Below are positions 8,528-19,066 of a DNA stretch of 64,000 nucleotides, in pieces; the stretch's first letter is position 1; each line of letters starts with the position of its first letter. The notes beneath the pieces were generated by a model that was given only the letters and a program-made list of their open reading frames with translations, was not told where the DNA came from and did no database searches. The stretch lies in contig JADKAQ010000017.1 of NCBI GenBank assembly GCA_016719105.1, positions 62,001 to 126,000 of the forward strand, written 5' to 3'. The position numbers and the translations under genes are program-made. This DNA is from Gemmatimonadota bacterium. Lineage in GTDB: Bacteria; Gemmatimonadota; Gemmatimonadetes; Gemmatimonadales; Gemmatimonadaceae.

Positions 8528-10285
8528 ATGTCCATGCGTCGCCTTCGCGCCCTCAGACCGTCGCTCGCCGCCCTCGCGCTTCTCGCCGCGCTGGTCGCGC
8601 GACCGCTCGCGGCTCAATCCACCAAGCGAGGGAGCGCTCCCGCCCCCTTCTCCGTGGTCGAGGCGACGATCCCCGAGATGCGCGCCGCCCTCGCGTCGGG
8701 GCGCATCACCTCGCGGCAGCTCGTGCAACAGTATCTCACCCGCATCGCGCTCTACGAGGACCGGCTCAACGCGATCATCTCGATGAATCCCAACGCGCTG
8801 GCGGAGGCCGACGCGCGCGATCGCGAGCGCGCACAAGGGAAGGCACTCGGCCCGCTGCACGGCATCCCGGTCGCGCTCAAGGACAACATCAACACGGTCG
8901 ACATGCCGACCACCGGCGGAGCGCTCGCCTTTGCCGACCTGTATCCGCCGTACGACGCGACGCTCACGAAGAACCTCCGCGACGCGGGCGCCATCATCCT
9001 TGCCAAGACGCAGCTGACGGAGCTCGCCAACTGGATCGCCAGCGGGATGCCGGGGAACTACAACGGGCTCAATGGTTACGGGATGAACCCGTGGGACCCG
9101 CGGCGCGACCCGCGCGATGCCAACTTCGACGGGCGCCCGGTCCTGAACACCGGCGGCTCCTCGTCAGGCGTCGGGACCAGCGTCTCGTTCTGGGCGGGCA
9201 ACGTCGGCACCGAGACGTCGGGATCGATCCTCTCGCCGGCGCAGCAGAACATGCTCGTGGGGATCAAGCCCACGGTGGGGCGCGTGAGCCGCTGGGGGGT
9301 CATCCCGATCACCGCCGACCAGGACACCCCGGGGCCGATGACGCGCACCGTCACCGACGCCGCCATCATGCTCGGCGCCATGGAAGGAGCGGCGCCGGAC
9401 CCTAACGACGCGGCAACCAAGGCCTGCCCGCCCCCCGCCGGGCGCGACTACACGAAGTTCCTCAACGCCAAGGGGCTCGCGGGCGCCCGCATCGGCATCC
9501 CGCGCGCCTTCTTCTACGACCGCCTCGCCCTCCCCGGGAGCAGCAACCCGCGTGGCGGGATCAACGACGCCCAGCGCGCGGCGATGACCGAGGTGATCGC
9601 CGTCCTCAAGGCGCAGGGGGCCGAGGTCGTCGACCCGGCGGACATCCCCAGCGTGGTCGACACGGTCGCCAGCCACAACTTCCTCAACTGGAACACCTGC
9701 GGGGGGCTCGACAACGCCAAGGGGCGCGACGCCGACTGCTCCATCGGCTTCAAGTACGGGATGAAGCGCGACTTCAATGCCTGGCTCAAGTCGTTAGGTG
9801 ACAAGGCGCCGGTCCCGTCGCTCACCGCGCTGCGCCAGTGGAACATCGCCCACCAGCGGGCCGGCGCCATCAAGTATGGCCAGGCGCTGCTCGACATCTC
9901 CGACGAGATGGACCTGCAGGGCGACCGCGCGCGCTACCAGGCCGACCGTCGCAAGGACATCCTCCTCTCCGCCACCAACGGGATCGATGCCGCGATGAAG
10001 GCCAACCGCCTCGACGCGCTCCTCTTTCCCGGCGTGAGCAGCGCGGGCATCGCCGCCCGCCCGGGCTACCCGTCGATCACGGTTCCCTTCGCGCTTCTCC
10101 CCGTGACCCCGGGCGCCCCCGGCGGCTTTGGCGGCGGCGCGTTCCCCGCGGGCTTCGAGCCCAAGCCGGCCCCGTACGGCGTCACCTTCACCGCCGGAGC
10201 CTGTGCCGAGCCGAAGCTGATCGAGCTCGCGTACGCCTTCGAGCAGGCCACGAAGCGGCGCAGGTCGCCGCCGCAGTTCCCGTAA
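8528..10285 (+). CDS. Exported amidase (amidase signature family)
   Basis: This 585-residue amidase carries a signal peptide (about 1-27, ending PLAAQ). The Ser-cisSer-Lys triad is visible: Lys118 in VALKDNIN, the GGSSSGVGTS loop (Ser211-213) and the nucleophile Ser233 in TETSGSI. Loop insertions between 160 and 200 and between 340 and 380 are usual in secreted amidases from this kind of bacterium. The ATG at 8528 directly precedes the charged-then-hydrophobic leader. The open frame upstream to 8141 is antisense to the thioesterase and is not used. It ends nine bases from the convergent RND gene. The substrate is probably a peptide or aliphatic amide, but this is not determined. Confidence 0.9.
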   Translation: MSMRRLRALRPSLAALALLAALVARPLAAQSTKRGSAPAPFSVVEATIPEMRAALASGRITSRQLVQQYLTRIALYEDRLNAIISMNPNALAEADARDRERAQGKALGPLHGIPVALKDNINTVDMPTTGGALAFADLYPPYDATLTKNLRDAGAIILAKTQLTELANWIASGMPGNYNGLNGYGMNPWDPRRDPRDANFDGRPVLNTGGSSSGVGTSVSFWAGNVGTETSGSILSPAQQNMLVGIKPTVGRVSRWGVIPITADQDTPGPMTRTVTDAAIMLGAMEGAAPDPNDAATKACPPPAGRDYTKFLNAKGLAGARIGIPRAFFYDRLALPGSSNPRGGINDAQRAAMTEVIAVLKAQGAEVVDPADIPSVVDTVASHNFLNWNTCGGLDNAKGRDADCSIGFKYGMKRDFNAWLKSLGDKAPVPSLTALRQWNIAHQRAGAIKYGQALLDISDEMDLQGDRARYQADRRKDILLSATNGIDAAMKANRLDALLFPGVSSAGIAARPGYPSITVPFALLPVTPGAPGGFGGGAFPAGFEPKPAPYGVTFTAGACAEPKLIELAYAFEQATKRRRSPPQFP

Positions 10286-10294
10286 GAGGCGCGC

Positions 10295-13200
10295 CTAGTC
10301 GCCGCTCGGCGCAGGCGACGGTGCAGCTGGCGGTGACGCGGGCGGCGTCGCGTGCCCATGGCCGGCGCGCCGGAACCGCCCCAGCAGTGACGACCGCCAA
10401 TGCTCCATGATCTCGTACACCGTCGGGATCACGACCAGCGTCAGGACGGTCGAGGCGATCACCCCGCCGATCACCGCCCGCCCCAGCGGCGCGCGGAAGT
10501 CGGCCCCCTCGCCGATGCCTAACGCCACCGGGATCATCCCGGCAATCAGCGCCAGCGTCGTCATCATGATCGGGCGCAGGCGGATGCGCCCGGCCTTGAT
10601 GAGCGCGTCGCGCACGCTCAACCCGCCGTCGCGATGCGCCCACTTGGCAAAGTCGATGAGGAGGATCGCGTTCTTCGCCACCAACCCCATCAGCATCATC
10701 ACCCCGATCAGGCTCATCACGTTGAGCGTGTCGCCGGTGAGCAGGAGCGCCAGCACCACCCCAATCAGTGAGAGCGGAAGCGAGAGCAGGATCACCAGCG
10801 GGTCGAGGAAGCTCCCGAACTGCACCACGAGGATGAGGTACATCAGCATCACGGCGATGCCGAGCGCGGTGATGATCGCGCTGAACATCTCGTTCTGGCT
10901 CTCGACCTGCCCCCGCTTCGCTGATGCGGTAGCCGGGCGGGAGCGGGATCGACGTCACCCGGCGCATCACGTCGGCCGCCACGTTCCCCATCGAGGCGCC
11001 GAGCACGTTGGCGCCCACCGTCACCACGCGTCGCCGCTGGTAGTGGTCGATGCGCGCCGGGCTCATCCCCGCCGTCACGGTGGCCACCTGCGACAGCGGG
11101 ACGTACGGCATCGCTCCGTTCGCCCCGGGACGCTGCCCGGTGAGCATGATCGGGAGTTGCGCGACGTCGGCGGCGCGCGACCGCGCATCCGGCGCCAGGC
11201 GCACGCGCACGTAGCGCGAGATCCCCGACGGATCGACCCACGTCCCCGCGTCGACCCCGGCGAAGGCGAACCGCAGCGACGTGGCCAGCTGCCCCACGCT
11301 CACGCCGAGCGACGACGCGAGCGCCCGGTTCACGCGGATCGCCAGCTCGGGGGTCTGTCCCCGGGTCGAGAGCCCGACGTCGACCGCGCCGGGGACGACG
11401 CGCACCGAGTCGGCGACTCGCTCGGCGATCGTGGCAAGCTGCTGCGCATCGGGGCCCTGCACCTCGAGTTGCATCTGCTTCTGGTTGCCGGCCAGGCTGC
11501 CAGCATCGTACGTGTAGGCCACCGCCCCCGAGATGCTGGCCACCTCGCGGCGGATCACCTGCCCGAAGTCGAGCTGCGAGATGTTGCGTTGCTGCTTGGG
11601 GACCATGCGCACATAGACCGTCGCTTCGTCGACGGCCCCCGATCCGCTCGAGCTGCCTACGGTCGTGTAGGTGTACGCCACCACGCCCGTGTGCGCGCGG
11701 ATCTGGCGCGCGACTTCCTCGGCCTTGAGTGTGGTGTACTCCAGCGACGACCCGGGCGGCGTCTCGATCGAGACGTTCAGCTCGCCGTTGTCCATGACCG
11801 GCTGGAAGCCGAACCCCCCAAAGGCCACCTGCAGCCAAAGCGCGAGCACCAGCGTGGTCGTGGCGATGCCGATCATCCACCAGCGGTGGTCGAGCGCCCA
11901 GGCGATGATCTTCTCGTAGCGCTCGGCCTGTCGGTCGAACCAGACGTTGAATCGGTCCAGCGCGCGGGCGATCGGGTTGCGACGCTCGTGCGCCTCGAGC
12001 TGCGGATCGGGCCAGTAGGCCGACAGCATCGGGTCGAGCGAGAACGAGACGAAGAGCGAGACGAGCACCGCGCTGGCGATCGTCAGGGCGAACGGCTTGA
12101 AGAGCTGACCGGCGATCCCCGGCATGAAGCCGACCGGGACGAAGACCGCCACGATGGAGAAGGTGGTCGCCGCCACCGCGAGCCCGATCTCATCGGTCCC
12201 TTCGTGCGACGCCGTCACGTGGTCTTTTCCCATCTCGACGTGTCGCACGATGTTCTCGCGCACGACGATCGCGTCGTCGATGAGGATGCCGATGGCCAGC
12301 GAGAGCCCCATCAACGACATCACGTTGAGCGAGAAGCCGAAGAGCAGGAGCGGGGCGAAGGCCGTCAGCACCGACACCGGGAGTGCGAGCCCCGTGATGA
12401 CCGTCGAGCGCCACGAATTGAGGAAGAGGAAGACCACGAGCACCGTCAGCAGCGCCCCCTCGAACAGCGTCTCCTGCACGTTGCTCACCGAACGGCGCAC
12501 GCGCGCCCCACCATCGCGCACGAACTCGATCGACACCCCGGCGGGGAGCGTGGCCTGCAACTCCGCGACGCGCGCACGCACCGCGTCGCCTACGCCGGTG
12601 GTGCTCGCCTCGCGCGACTTGATGATGTCGAGCCCGATCGCCGGGACGCCGTTGAACAGCGCGGCCGACGTGGGCTCCGCGGCCCCGGCTTCCACGTCGG
12701 CGAGCTGGCCGAGCCTGACGAGTTGCCCCGTGCGTTGCGCGACGACGATGTCGGCAAAGTCCGAGGGCGCCCCCAGGCGGCCGTCCAGGCGAATCACGCG
12801 GTTCTCGAGCGCCGCATTCACCCGCCCCACGGGGCGGCGCGATTCTGCGCGCGAATCGTGTTCACCACCTGGTCGATCCCCACCCCGGCCGCGGCCAGGT
12901 CGCTCGGGCGCACGTTGATGTTGAGCTGTGCGCTGTCTCCCCCGACGATGGTCACCTGTGCCACGCCAGCGATGGAGCGCAACTCGCCGCCAATCGTCTG
13001 GTCGGCCAACTGCGTGAGCTGCGGCGTGGAAAGCGTCCGCGACGTGAGGGCGAGCGACACGATGGGCAGCTGCGTCGGATCGAACCGGTTCATCACCGGC
13101 TCGAGGATCTCCTGCGGGAGTTGCGGACGCACCGCCGACATCGCGTCGCGCACGTCCTGCATCGCCTGGTCGATGTCCTTGGAGAAGACGAACTGCACCA

Positions 13201-13474
13201 CGACCTGTCCAAAGCCGTCGGTCGACGTGGAGTTCATCCGGTCGACACCGCTGATCGATGACAGCTTGTCCTCGATGCGCGTGACCACCTCGCGCTCCAC
13301 CACATCGGGGGCGGCGCCGGGGTAGGGCACGGCGACGAAGACGACGGGCGGCGTCAGCTCCGGAAACTCGTCGGTGCCGAGCCGAAAGAGCGACGCCAGG
13401 CCGAAGACCACGAGGGCGATCATCGACACGACGGTGATGATCGGTCGCTTGATCGCGAAATCGGAGATGTACAC
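10295..13474 (-). pseudogene. RND multidrug efflux permease (HAE1/AcrB type), two frameshifts
   Basis: The reading frame of a ~1060-residue inner-membrane proton-driven efflux pump is split into three pieces. Piece 1 (13474 to about 12826) begins at a GTG with YISDFAIKRPIITVV, the usual RND start. The frame changes inside the palindrome GCCCCGTGGGGC (12825-12836), where one base seems missing. Piece 2 runs to the C run at 10910-10914, where one base seems extra. Piece 3 ends at 10295 with FGSFLDPLVILLSLPLS and the last helices. The TM4 acidic pair is present (GILIDDAIVVREN). The two indels cancel, and the total length is exactly that of an intact gene, so this may be a functional gene with sequencing errors. 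No adaptor or outer-membrane factor lies in the window. Confidence 0.9.
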
Positions 13475-13670
13475 GGCGTACTGACAGAGGGGTGCGGCGC
13501 ACCGTGGCGTCGCCGCATGACGTGTGGCCAGAATTCCCGCGTATGCTACTCAGGGACGCACGGCCGGGCGACCATCGGCCCACGGCACGTTCACCCGAGC
13601 GCTCGTTCGTCCTGCGTTCGTTGCACCTCCGGCCGCTCGTGGCCTTGCCGGGCGCTCCCGTCTCGGCCGG

Positions 13671-15038
13671 CTAGCGCTGCGCGGCGATCGCGCTCTCCAG
13701 GACGTCGCGCATCTGCTCGCCGTCGAATGGCTTCTCGAGAAAGAGCCAGGGACGCCCGGTGAGCACCAGATCACGCGTGAGCCCCGCCGTTTCGCCCGAC
13801 ATGAGCACGATGGGGAGCGAGGGGACGAGCGCCCGCACGCGACGCGCCAGCTCGGGGCCGTCCAGCGATGGCATGCGGACGTCGGTCAGCAGGACGTCGA
13901 AATCGCCTGGCCGCGCGCCCAGCTGCCGCAGAGCCTCGAGTCCGGTGGCGCAGGGGGTGGCGCTCCATCCCAGTCGGGTGAGTTGCCGCACGATCATCTC
14001 GCGCACCGCGGCGTCGTCGTCCACCACCAGCACGCGATGCGGGGCCGGCGCCGGCGCCGGCGACGCGGGCGTCACGCGCCCCCCGCGTCCCTCGCGGTTG
14101 CGGGGCGAGACGTCGCGCACGATCAGTTCGAGGTATCGGTCGCTTCCCGGGAGTTCCACCCGCGCAGCGGTGAGCGCGAGGTCGCGCCCCGAGTCGCGCA
14201 CGTAGGCCCGCAGCAGCTGGTCGCAGGCACCGTGAATGTAGGCAGCATCCGCTGGAGCCCCGTCGTACTGCGACAGCAGCGCGGGGAACGACACGCCGGG
14301 GCGGACTACGTGCGGGGCCAGGCACCGCTCGGCGGCGGGATTGGCGTGCCGCACCGTCCCGTCCTCGTCCATGAGGACGATCCCGTCAGGTGCACGCTCG
14401 ACCAGCACGCCGAGGCGCGCGGCCAGCGTTTGCGCCTGCTGGGTCAACTCCAGCATGGCGTGCCGAGCGACGATCACGAGCATCGTGGCCCCGACGCAGG
14501 CGAACTCGGTCATGATCACGCCGGCGAGTGAGGTCGCGTCGACGCGGCCGGCGAGCACCGCCGGCCACGGGACCGACGCCGGGATCGCGACCAGGTAGAT
14601 CACCGCAACGACGACCGCCTCGCGCGTTCCCAGCAGCAAGCACGTCCCGACGACGACGTTGGGGACGAAGACCATCGCCGGATCGAACGCGGCGGGGCCC
14701 AGGAACATGTCCAGCACCGTGTCGATCACCACCGCCACGAGGGTCAGTCGCGTGCCCGCAGTCGGGTGCCCGGCGCGCATGAGCCACAGCGACACGAGGC
14801 ACGTCACGGCACCGACCACGTTGGTGACGCCCAGCGGCACGAGCGGGAGGCGCAGCACCACCTGCATGACGAAGGTCGTCAGGAGGAAGGTGCCAAGGCA
14901 GACCCAGGTCGCGATCGGACCGATGGTGGCCGCCAAGCGGGGCGCCTCGGTCGCCGTTAGAATGGGCGAGGCGCCCGTGGGAGAGTTGGGAGGCGGGTTC
15001 AACGCGGTAGCAGGAGAGGCGTTGGGGAGGGGCCGCAA
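13671..15038 (-). CDS. Membrane PAS-receiver signalling protein without kinase domain
   Basis: This 455-residue protein combines about six transmembrane helices (residues ~35-210) with a PAS domain (~230-310: VERAPDGIVLMDEDGTVRHAN) and a C-terminal receiver domain (~330-450). The receiver has the acidic pocket VLVVDDD, the phospho-acceptor Asp in LLTDVRMP and the Lys in FLEKPF. No histidine kinase or output domain is present, which is the inverse of a normal hybrid kinase; it probably receives phosphate from a kinase encoded elsewhere. The open frame allows a TTG start at 15038; no good ribosome site helps, so the first ~30 residues are uncertain. It diverges from the Ser/Thr kinase gene 143 bp away. 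Confidence 0.8.
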   Translation of the reverse strand: MRPLPNASPATALNPPPNSPTGASPILTATEAPRLAATIGPIATWVCLGTFLLTTFVMQVVLRLPLVPLGVTNVVGAVTCLVSLWLMRAGHPTAGTRLTLVAVVIDTVLDMFLGPAAFDPAMVFVPNVVVGTCLLLGTREAVVVAVIYLVAIPASVPWPAVLAGRVDATSLAGVIMTEFACVGATMLVIVARHAMLELTQQAQTLAARLGVLVERAPDGIVLMDEDGTVRHANPAAERCLAPHVVRPGVSFPALLSQYDGAPADAAYIHGACDQLLRAYVRDSGRDLALTAARVELPGSDRYLELIVRDVSPRNREGRGGRVTPASPAPAPAPHRVLVVDDDAAVREMIVRQLTRLGWSATPCATGLEALRQLGARPGDFDVLLTDVRMPSLDGPELARRVRALVPSLPIVLMSGETAGLTRDLVLTGRPWLFLEKPFDGEQMRDVLESAIAAQR

Positions 15039-15181
15039 ACCTGCCGTCGCTTAGCGGTGGTGGCAAGCCCCGGGGCGTGAGGGGCGAGCAAGATGAGTAC
15101 AAAAGCAGCATTTCGGTGCGTGGTCGTGACGCCGGCGGTTTGGCACAAAGCGTCCCCTCTCTCCGTACACCAAGCGTGCCC

Positions 15182-17029
15182 ATGGCTGACCTGAACACCG
15201 AACGTGAGTTCCCCGGCCTCGTGAACGCCTTGGCCGGGGATTACACCATCGTCCGGGAGTTGGGGCGTGGCGGGATGGGGGTCGTCTTCCTCGCGCGCGA
15301 CGACCGCCTCGACCGCCCGGTCGCCCTCAAGGTCCTCCCCCCGGCGCTCGCCTCCGACCCCACGGTCCGCGAGCGATTTCTGCGCGAGGCACGCACCGCC
15401 GCGCAGCTCTCCCATCCCAACATCGTCCCCGTCTACTCGGCCGACGAAGCGGCGGGGTGGGCCTACTTCGCCATGGCCTTCGTCGACGGGGAATCGCTCG
15501 GCGAACGAGTCAAGGCGCTGGGGCCGCTCCCGGCCGATGCGGCGGTGCGACTGCTGCGGGACGCGGCCTGGGCCCTCGCCTACGCGCACGCCCGCGGCGT
15601 CGTCCATCGCGACGTGAAGCCGGACAACCTCCTGCTCGAACGCGGGACCGATCGGTTGGTCGTCACCGACTTCGGGATCGCACAGGCGCCGGAGGCGTCG
15701 CGCCTCACGCAGACCGGGCACGTCATGGGCTCGGTCCACTTCATGAGTCCCGAGCAGGGGGCGGGCGATGCGCTCGACGGGCGCAGCGACCTCTATTCGT
15801 TGGGCACCGTCGGCTTCCTCCTGCTCAGCGGGCGGCTCCCGTTCGACCATCAGCAGTCGGCGGCAATCCTGGTGCAGCGCGCCACGCGCGACGCCCCGTC
15901 ACTGCGCAGTGTGGCTCCCACGGTGGCCGCGCCGATCGCGAAGGTCATCGATCGCTGCCTGGAGCGAGATCCCAGCGCGCGCCCGCCGACCGGCGAGGCG
16001 CTGGCCGAGCTGCTCGTGCGGGCGCTGCAGGACGTCGCCACCAGCGATGCGGCATCCCCGTCGCAACCGGTGCTCACCGAGAGCGAAGCCAACCTCGTCT
16101 GGCGGCGCGCCGCGCAGCTGCAAGCCGAGGCGGCGTCGCGGCTCGAGTCACGCACGCGCGAGCAGGTGGCGCTGGCCCGCACCGACGGGCGCGATGGCGC
16201 CGGGCGCGAGCCGTCCGGCGGCTTCCGCGTCACGGCCGTGCAGGCGGCCGCCGAAGAAGCCGGAATCTCTCGGCAGTTTGTCTCACTCGCCCTCGCCGAG
16301 CTGCGGGCCGACACCGGGGCAGGGCAGGGGATGGTGGCGCGGTCCGCCGAACCGTCGGCGATCGTGCGTGCTACGCTGGGTCGCACGCCGCGGACCATCT
16401 CCAATTCGCGCGTCTTCGACCATTCGCCGCGTCGCGTGCTGGCCGCCATGGGGATGGCGCTGCAGCGCGCCCCGGCAGGGCTGCGCCTGCGCGAGACGAT
16501 CGGCGGCCACGCGTTGCATGGTGGGGTGCTCGTCTTCGACATCCAGGGGATGGAGGGGTACACCGCTTCGGGGACGGGGGTGGCGTACGGCAACTACCTG
16601 TGGTCGTGGACGCGCTACCAGATGTGGGTCAAGACGCTGCGTGCGCAGCTCGCGCCGGTCGGCGGTGACTCGTCTCGCTGTGAAGTGACGCTCACCATCG
16701 AGCCTCCCGAGGGGCGCGCCGGCGCCCTGTGGGAATCGTTCGGCTTCGGGGCCGGGGGCGGGTTGACTGGGGCCATGGCGGGAGCGCTCCTCGCCAAGAA
16801 GGCGATCCTCGTGGCGCTCTTCGGGCTGCCGACGGCGCTCCCCCTCCTCGCTGGCGGGGCGGCGCTCGGCGCGCTCGGCAATCGCCTGCTCTACCAGTAC
16901 GCGATCCGTCAGTCGCGCGAGGAAATGCGCAAGGCGCTCGATGAGATCGGGCTCGAGTTCACGCGGGCGCAGACGTTCGGCGATCCCTTCGGCGACCCGG
17001 CGGGGGAGCCGCCACGACTGCGCCGTTAG
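15182..17029 (+). CDS. Serine/threonine protein kinase with membrane-anchored C-terminal domain
   Basis: This is a 615-residue Hanks-type kinase. All catalytic elements are present: glycine loop GRGGMG (28-33), Lys50 in VALKV, catalytic HRDVKPDN (142-149), DFG (163-165) and the SPEQ activation-segment end. After the kinase (~300) comes an acidic/Arg linker, then a short helical stretch (AAEEAGISRQFVSLALAEL) and a ~200-residue region ending in two or three hydrophobic helices (about 530-590). The tail is not PASTA, TPR or a propeller, and I do not recognise it. ATG 15182 is chosen; an upstream in-frame start at 15077 lacks family support. The stop codon lies inside a GTTAGGC heptamer. Targets are unknown. 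Confidence 0.9.
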   Translation: MADLNTEREFPGLVNALAGDYTIVRELGRGGMGVVFLARDDRLDRPVALKVLPPALASDPTVRERFLREARTAAQLSHPNIVPVYSADEAAGWAYFAMAFVDGESLGERVKALGPLPADAAVRLLRDAAWALAYAHARGVVHRDVKPDNLLLERGTDRLVVTDFGIAQAPEASRLTQTGHVMGSVHFMSPEQGAGDALDGRSDLYSLGTVGFLLLSGRLPFDHQQSAAILVQRATRDAPSLRSVAPTVAAPIAKVIDRCLERDPSARPPTGEALAELLVRALQDVATSDAASPSQPVLTESEANLVWRRAAQLQAEAASRLESRTREQVALARTDGRDGAGREPSGGFRVTAVQAAAEEAGISRQFVSLALAELRADTGAGQGMVARSAEPSAIVRATLGRTPRTISNSRVFDHSPRRVLAAMGMALQRAPAGLRLRETIGGHALHGGVLVFDIQGMEGYTASGTGVAYGNYLWSWTRYQMWVKTLRAQLAPVGGDSSRCEVTLTIEPPEGRAGALWESFGFGAGGGLTGAMAGALLAKKAILVALFGLPTALPLLAGGAALGALGNRLLYQYAIRQSREEMRKALDEIGLEFTRAQTFGDPFGDPAGEPPRLRR

Positions 17030-17072
17030 GCACGCCGCGCGCATGGCGCCTGTATCGCGAGTTTCGCGGGCA

Positions 17073-17109
17073 GTGCGCGTAGCGCTTGCAGCGCTTGCAC
17101 CACGCGCAC
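17073..17109 (+). terminator. Nested hairpin after the kinase gene
   Basis: An outer 7-bp stem (GTGCGCG with CGCGCAC) encloses an inner 6-bp stem formed by two AGCGCT copies separated by TGC. It lies 44 bases after the kinase stop. There is no U tract, so it may be a Rho-dependent or structural element rather than a classic intrinsic terminator. Confidence 0.4.
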
Positions 17110-17182
17110 GGGCTGGGGCGGCGCGCGTAGACCCACCGATTACTCACTTCCCTGTCCGCTCGCCGGACGCATAGGTTGCCTC

Positions 17183-17216
17183 GGGTGCGCCGCCGGGCGA
17201 GGCCGTGGCGGCACCC
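17183..17216 (+). promoter_or_regulatory. Hairpin in the leader of the GH3 gene
   Basis: GGGTGC-G-CCGCC pairs with GGCGGCACCC, a 10-bp stem with one bulged G, 42 bases before the GH3 start. It could be the distal part of the kinase terminator or a leader structure of the hydrolase mRNA. A TAGGTT element at 17172-17177 just before it resembles a -10 box, but I see no convincing -35. Confidence 0.3.
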
Positions 17217-17257
17217 GTCATGTCGTTTGCCGTTCGACTTCCTTCGCATACGTCCGC

Positions 17258-19066
17258 ATGCTCCGCCCGCTCTCTGCCTGCCTCGCCGCCCTCGTCGTCG
17301 CCTGCGCCTCTCCGGCTCCGGCCACGCTGACCCCTGCACCGGCGGCCGGCGTCAGCGCGCTCGCTCCCGGCGCCGCGCTCTCCCCCGCGCAGCGCGCCTG
17401 GGTCGATCGCACGCTCGCCTCGCTTTCCTTGCGCGAGCGCGCTGGGCAGATGGTCATGGTCTGGGTCCTCGGCGACTACACCAACGCCGACGACTCGACC
17501 TTCGCCGAGGTGCGGCGCTGGATCGTGAACGACGGCATCGGCGGGGTGAGCATGTCGTTGGGGACGCCCATCGAAGTGGCGGCCAAGCTCGAGGCCTTCC
17601 AGAAGCTGGCCCGGGTGCCGCTGCTCGCGTCGTCGGACCTCGAACCGGCGTTAGGCAGGCTGGAGGGGGCGGTCTTCTCGCACTACCTCATGGAATCCGG
17701 CGGGGCGACCGTCTTTCCGACGGCCATGGCGATTGCGGCCACGGGGCGCGACCAGGATGCGTACGACGTCGGGCAGATCATCGGGCGTGAGGCACGCGCC
17801 GTGGGGATCCACGTGAACTTTGCCCCCACCGTCGACGTCAACAACAACCCGCAGAACCCGGTCATCAACACGCGCTCGTTCGGCGAAGATGCCGCGCGCG
17901 TGGCGCGCCTGTCGGCGCTGTTCGTGCAAGGGTCGCAGGCGGCGGGGACCATGGCCACCGCCAAGCACTTCCCCGGGCATGGCGACACCGACGTCGATTC
18001 GCACGCCGGGCTCCCCGTGGTCTCGGCGGACTGGGCGCGCTTTCGCCAGGTGGAGCTCGTCCCCTTCCGTGCCGCGATCGACGCCGGGGCGGCGCTCGTC
18101 ATGTCGGCGCACATCGCCCTCCCCGCGCTCGAGGGTGACTCCACCACGCCGGCGACGCTTGCCCCGCGCATCATGACCGGGCTCCTGCGCGATTCGTTAG
18201 GCTTCCGTGGCGTCGCCATCACCGATGCGCTCACGATGGATGGCGTCGGCAAGGGGTACGGCGTCGCCGAGAGCACCGTCCTGGCCATCAAGGCCGGGGC
18301 CGACATCCTCCTCAAGCCGAGCGATCCCACCGGGGCCATCGACGCGATCGTGGCGGCCGTGGAGCGCGGCGAGCTGTCGCGGGAGCGGATCGACGCGTCG
18401 GTTCGGCGAGTGCTCGAGCTCAAGGCGCGTGCGGGCGTGGCGTTCAACCGCTTCGTCTCGTTGGACTCGTTGCGCCGCATCGTCGGGGCCCCCGCCCACC
18501 GCGCCGCTGCCCACGACATCGCCCGTCGCGCCGTCACCCTCCTGCGCGACCGCGGCGCCCTGGTCCCGAGCGCGGGCAAGCGCACCCTGCTCATCCAGTA
18601 CATGCCCGAAACCGAGCTGCGGGCGGGACGGGCCTTCGCCGCGTCGCTGCGCAGCGGCAATCCGTCGCTGCGCGTCGTGAAGCTGTCGCCGTCCACGGCG
18701 GCGTCGCAACTCGATGCCCTCGCGCCGGCGATTGCGGGGGCGGAGCGCGTCGTGCTCGCCGCCTACGTGCGACGCATCGAAGGCGAAGGGCGCCCCGCCA
18801 TCCCCGCGCACATTGCCGAGTGGATGGCCGGGGTGGCCAGGGCCGACTCCGCCGCGGCCGAGCAACGGCTGGTCTTCGTGGCCTTCGGGAATCCGTACCT
18901 CCTGCGGCAGCTTCCGGCGGTGGGGAGCTACCTGGTCACCTATGGCGTGGGAGACGCGCTGGAGCGCGCCGCTGCCGACGCGATTGGCGGGCGCGCGCGC
19001 ATCACCGGGACGACCCCCGTGTCGCTCCCGGGGTTCTTTTCCCGGGGGGACGGGATTCAGCGTTAG
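17258..19066 (+). CDS. Exported glycoside hydrolase family 3 (beta-N-acetylhexosaminidase-like)
   Basis: This 602-residue enzyme probably removes N-acetylglucosamine or glucose units from glycans or muropeptides. A leader (1-17, LVVACAS) looks like a lipoprotein signal with Cys16. The GH3 barrel (~45-380) contains KHFPGHGDT, which supplies the NagZ-type acid/base His loop, and the nucleophile Asp in ITDALTMDG. A second alpha/beta domain (~400-600) follows, longer than in cytoplasmic NagZ, so the protein is nearer the exported two-domain GH3 lipoproteins. There is no linked transpeptidase in the window. The stop codon again sits in GTTAGGC. Confidence 0.88.
   Translation: MLRPLSACLAALVVACASPAPATLTPAPAAGVSALAPGAALSPAQRAWVDRTLASLSLRERAGQMVMVWVLGDYTNADDSTFAEVRRWIVNDGIGGVSMSLGTPIEVAAKLEAFQKLARVPLLASSDLEPALGRLEGAVFSHYLMESGGATVFPTAMAIAATGRDQDAYDVGQIIGREARAVGIHVNFAPTVDVNNNPQNPVINTRSFGEDAARVARLSALFVQGSQAAGTMATAKHFPGHGDTDVDSHAGLPVVSADWARFRQVELVPFRAAIDAGAALVMSAHIALPALEGDSTTPATLAPRIMTGLLRDSLGFRGVAITDALTMDGVGKGYGVAESTVLAIKAGADILLKPSDPTGAIDAIVAAVERGELSRERIDASVRRVLELKARAGVAFNRFVSLDSLRRIVGAPAHRAAAHDIARRAVTLLRDRGALVPSAGKRTLLIQYMPETELRAGRAFAASLRSGNPSLRVVKLSPSTAASQLDALAPAIAGAERVVLAAYVRRIEGEGRPAIPAHIAEWMAGVARADSAAAEQRLVFVAFGNPYLLRQLPAVGSYLVTYGVGDALERAAADAIGGRARITGTTPVSLPGFFSRGDGIQR

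Noticed and set aside
10407..13325. 972-residue plus-strand frame opposite the RND gene
   Set aside because: Composition (Arg/His/Gly/Asp) and lack of domains mark it as the antisense shadow of the RND coding strand.
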